In this document: positions 5,455 through 6,771 of the stretch, piece by piece | Layout of the letters: each line of letters opens with the position of its first letter | How positions within the stretch are numbered: position 1 is the first letter of the stretch | Origin: Candidatus Iainarchaeum sp. | GTDB lineage: Archaea > Iainarchaeota > Iainarchaeia > JAADDC01 | Direction: 5' to 3' | NCBI GenBank assembly: GCA_015520865.1 | Contig: WAPE01000089.1 | Location: forward strand, 1 to 6,771 | DNA: 6,771 nt | The notes under the pieces: generated by a model | What the model was told of the DNA's origin: nothing | The model's database searches: none | Seen by the model: only the letters and a program-made list of their open reading frames with translations | Program-made: the position numbers and the translations under genes

Positions 5455-6594
5455 ATGACCCATCTTTTAACGTCGTCAAAGCAGGTGGCTCACCTCATCT
5501 CCCGGATAAGGAGCCCTGAAAGGCCTTTCATCGTCGTTCTTGCGGGACCTTCCGGTAGTGGAAAGACGACGGAGGCCAGGAGGATCCTACAGGAGCTCCA
5601 ATCAATGGGAGTCCCCTTACCTACCTATAACGGCGAGCCGTTCCTCGTGGAGATGGATATGTTCTACAGAGAGGAGAGCAAGGACATCGCCGATGCCCTC
5701 GGAGAGAACTACGACCATCCAGCTGAGATAGACGCGGAAGAGGTAGAGAACTTCATCGATAAACTCATCGAAGGGGAAGAGGCATACTATCCTGTTTACG
5801 ATTTCAAGACGGGGAAGAGAAAGGGAGAAAAGGGACCTGTGATCGCCGAGGAGAACCCCGTTATTGTCGTGGAGGGTATCTACGCCATCGGTCTCCTTTC
5901 TCACCGTTCCAACCTCAACGTCTTCGTCGACACGAAGAGCCGGATGGAGCTCCTAGCCCGGAGGCTCATAAGGGACATCTCCCGAACGGAAAGAAGTATG
6001 ACGGATATCGTTAACATCACCCTAACGGCCATGGCCATGTGGAACGTCTACGGAGAGTCCCAAAGGAGGCTCGCCGATGTTATCCTAAGAAGCTCCTACA
6101 GTGTCGTCGAAGAAAAGGGTCAGCCTTCCTTCCAGATAAAGATCCCCGACTCTGTATTTGAAGAACTTTTACCCATAACGGCCAGGAACCTATTTTCTCA
6201 GGACCCCGTCCGTGTGGAAGACGTCCTCATAGGGGAGGAAGACGAGCAGATGCGCGGCCGCCTCTACTTCGATACTATCGTGCCTTCTCGCTTCGAGCTC
6301 TCCTACAGGAGCCTCTATCCAAGCGATCTACCCTATACGAAGTCCCTCAAGATAGATCTTCCCCGAGAAACCTATTCCGCCTTCATAAAGCTTTCCCAGG
6401 TGATGGGCTACAAACCCAAAGTTTTCTTCCGGGAGATCCGCTTCCTCAAGGAAGACTCCGAAACCTTCAAGTGGTACAAAGAAAGACGCATCGTAGAGAT
6501 CGAAACCCCCGAACAACGGAAGATGGAGGCGTTCGTCCACCGCTTCCGCGGCCACATCCGCCTCCAGTCCTACTACAGGGCCACCAGGTTTTAG
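5455..6594 (+). CDS. Uridine kinase/phosphoribulokinase-like P-loop kinase with a C-terminal CYTH-like domain
   Basis: The N-terminal 215 residues of this 379-residue protein are a uridine kinase-type fold. The Walker A is GPSGSGKTT (31-39). Others are an acidic MDMFY (67-71, D68), YDHPAEID (86-93, substrate region), YPVYDFKTGKR (112-122), VIVVEGIYAI (136-145), and a lid-like VFVDTKSRMELLARRLIRD (157-174) with several arginines. Such enzymes phosphorylate uridine/cytidine or a related sugar hydroxyl with ATP. Ordinary uridine kinases are about 200-230 residues, so residues 220-379 are an added domain. Its second half (KLSQVMGYKPKVFFREIRF, then RIVEIETPEQRKMEAFVHRF) resembles the end of CYTH/triphosphate tunnel domains, but the ExExK start motif is not evident. 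The same kinase-CYTH order is known in plant TTM1/TTM2. The start is set by AGGTGAT 3 nt upstream. The true substrate is uncertain, and the protein may not be a pyrimidine salvage enzyme. Confidence 0.85.
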   Translation: MTHLLTSSKQVAHLISRIRSPERPFIVVLAGPSGSGKTTEARRILQELQSMGVPLPTYNGEPFLVEMDMFYREESKDIADALGENYDHPAEIDAEEVENFIDKLIEGEEAYYPVYDFKTGKRKGEKGPVIAEENPVIVVEGIYAIGLLSHRSNLNVFVDTKSRMELLARRLIRDISRTERSMTDIVNITLTAMAMWNVYGESQRRLADVILRSSYSVVEEKGQPSFQIKIPDSVFEELLPITARNLFSQDPVRVEDVLIGEEDEQMRGRLYFDTIVPSRFELSYRSLYPSDLPYTKSLKIDLPRETYSAFIKLSQVMGYKPKVFFREIRFLKEDSETFKWYKERRIVEIETPEQRKMEAFVHRFRGHIRLQSYYRATRF

Positions 6595-6619
6595 GGCTTT
6601 CCCTCCAGAAAACACTTGG

Positions 6620-6694
6620 GGCCCCGTGGCGCAGCCTGGATAGCGCGTCGGCTTCCGGCGCCGAAGGTCCCGGGTTCGAATCCCGGCGGGGCCG
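6620..6694 (+). tRNA. tRNA-Arg(CCG)
   Basis: A complete 75-nt cloverleaf is present. The acceptor GGCCCCG/CGGGGCC has seven perfect pairs. The D-arm is GCGC/GCGC with loop AGCCTGGATA. The anticodon stem TCGGC/GCCGA carries loop TTCCGGC with anticodon CCG at 6655-6657. The variable region is five bases. The T-arm is CCGGG/CCCGG with loop TTCGAAT. The discriminator is G6694, and CCA is not encoded directly after it. No intron is present. It decodes the arginine codon CGG. It lies 25 nt after the kinase stop and may be read through from it, as only a weak TTTTAG lies at TATA distance. Confidence 0.97.
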
Positions 6695-6728
6695 TCCATC
6701 TTTAGGAACTTTTATCTGAGTTTTTAGT

Positions 6729-6771
6729 GTGAGGATCCTCGTAAGTGGACGCCCAGGGATAGGTAAAACAA
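6729..6771 (+). CDS. Start of a P-loop NTPase, probably THEP1-type nucleoside-triphosphatase (truncated by the window edge)
   Basis: GTG 6729 opens a frame that runs to the end: an initiator followed by RILVSGRPGIGKT. The Walker A GRPGIGKT at residue 7 of a beta strand at the extreme N-terminus is typical of archaeal THEP1 nucleotide phosphatase/kinase proteins. The family call rests on 14 residues only. A TGA in frame at 6717-6719 rules out a longer start, and the overlapping GTG at 6727 is followed at once by TGA. No SD is seen. TTTTAT at 6710-6715 lies so close that a leaderless or very short-leader mRNA is likely. It begins 34 nt after the tRNA. Confidence 0.65.
   Translation, partial: MRILVSGRPGIGKT

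Noticed and set aside
6328..6699. 123-residue minus-strand frame and an 82-residue plus-strand frame crossing the tRNA
   Set aside because: Both translate through the tRNA gene and give the well-known spurious tRNA peptides (such as GPAGIRTRDLRRRK).
1..6771. CRISPR array, insertion sequence, attachment site or phage genes
   Set aside because: No spaced direct repeats, transposase, integrase or terminal inverted repeats were seen; the tRNA is intact with no duplicated 3' end.

Overview
This window reads as chromosomal DNA of a hyperthermophilic archaeon. The protein families are archaeal: an exosome-type DnaG, an Hjc Holliday junction resolvase, and what looks like the start of a THEP1-type NTPase. 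The tRNA is typically archaeal, with no encoded CCA. Several genes carry Shine-Dalgarno (SD) sequences that match the 3' end of archaeal 16S rRNA, and arginine is mostly AGG/AGA. I cannot name the genus. GC content is moderate, which makes one GC-rich intergenic block at 1903-1957 stand out.

Region 1 (1-1877, minus strand) is a likely operon read right to left. It holds a small Toprim-domain protein, then dnaG, then the N-terminus of a polytopic transporter-like protein that runs off the left edge. The Toprim gene and dnaG overlap by 128 nt in different frames, and the dnaG SD lies inside the Toprim gene.

Region 2 (1878-1995) is a divergent intergenic region. It carries a GC-rich hairpin with perfect 10-bp outer arms, plus two TATA-like elements pointing in opposite directions. 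One element sits where minus-strand transcription would begin exactly at the hairpin.

Region 3 (1996-3606, plus strand) holds hjc and then a membrane-anchored, extracytoplasmic beta-propeller-like protein that I do not recognise at family level.

Region 4 (3593-5304, minus strand) is a two-gene unit: a circularly permuted GTPase of the YlqF/Nog type, and then an unknown two-helix membrane protein joined to it by a 4-nt GTGA overlap. The membrane protein gene converges on the propeller gene and overlaps it by 14 nt.

Region 5 (5305-6771, plus strand) holds a possible 36-codon micro-ORF, a uridine kinase/phosphoribulokinase-like enzyme with a C-terminal extension that looks CYTH-like, an intronless tRNA-Arg(CCG), and the first 14 codons of a P-loop NTPase.

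Most of the set is information processing: primase/exosome, Toprim, Holliday junction resolution, ribosome assembly and tRNA. I found no CRISPR array, insertion sequence or phage signature. The least explained items are the hairpin leader, the arginine-rich overprinted tail of the Toprim protein, the kinase C-terminal domain and the two unrecognised membrane or secreted proteins.
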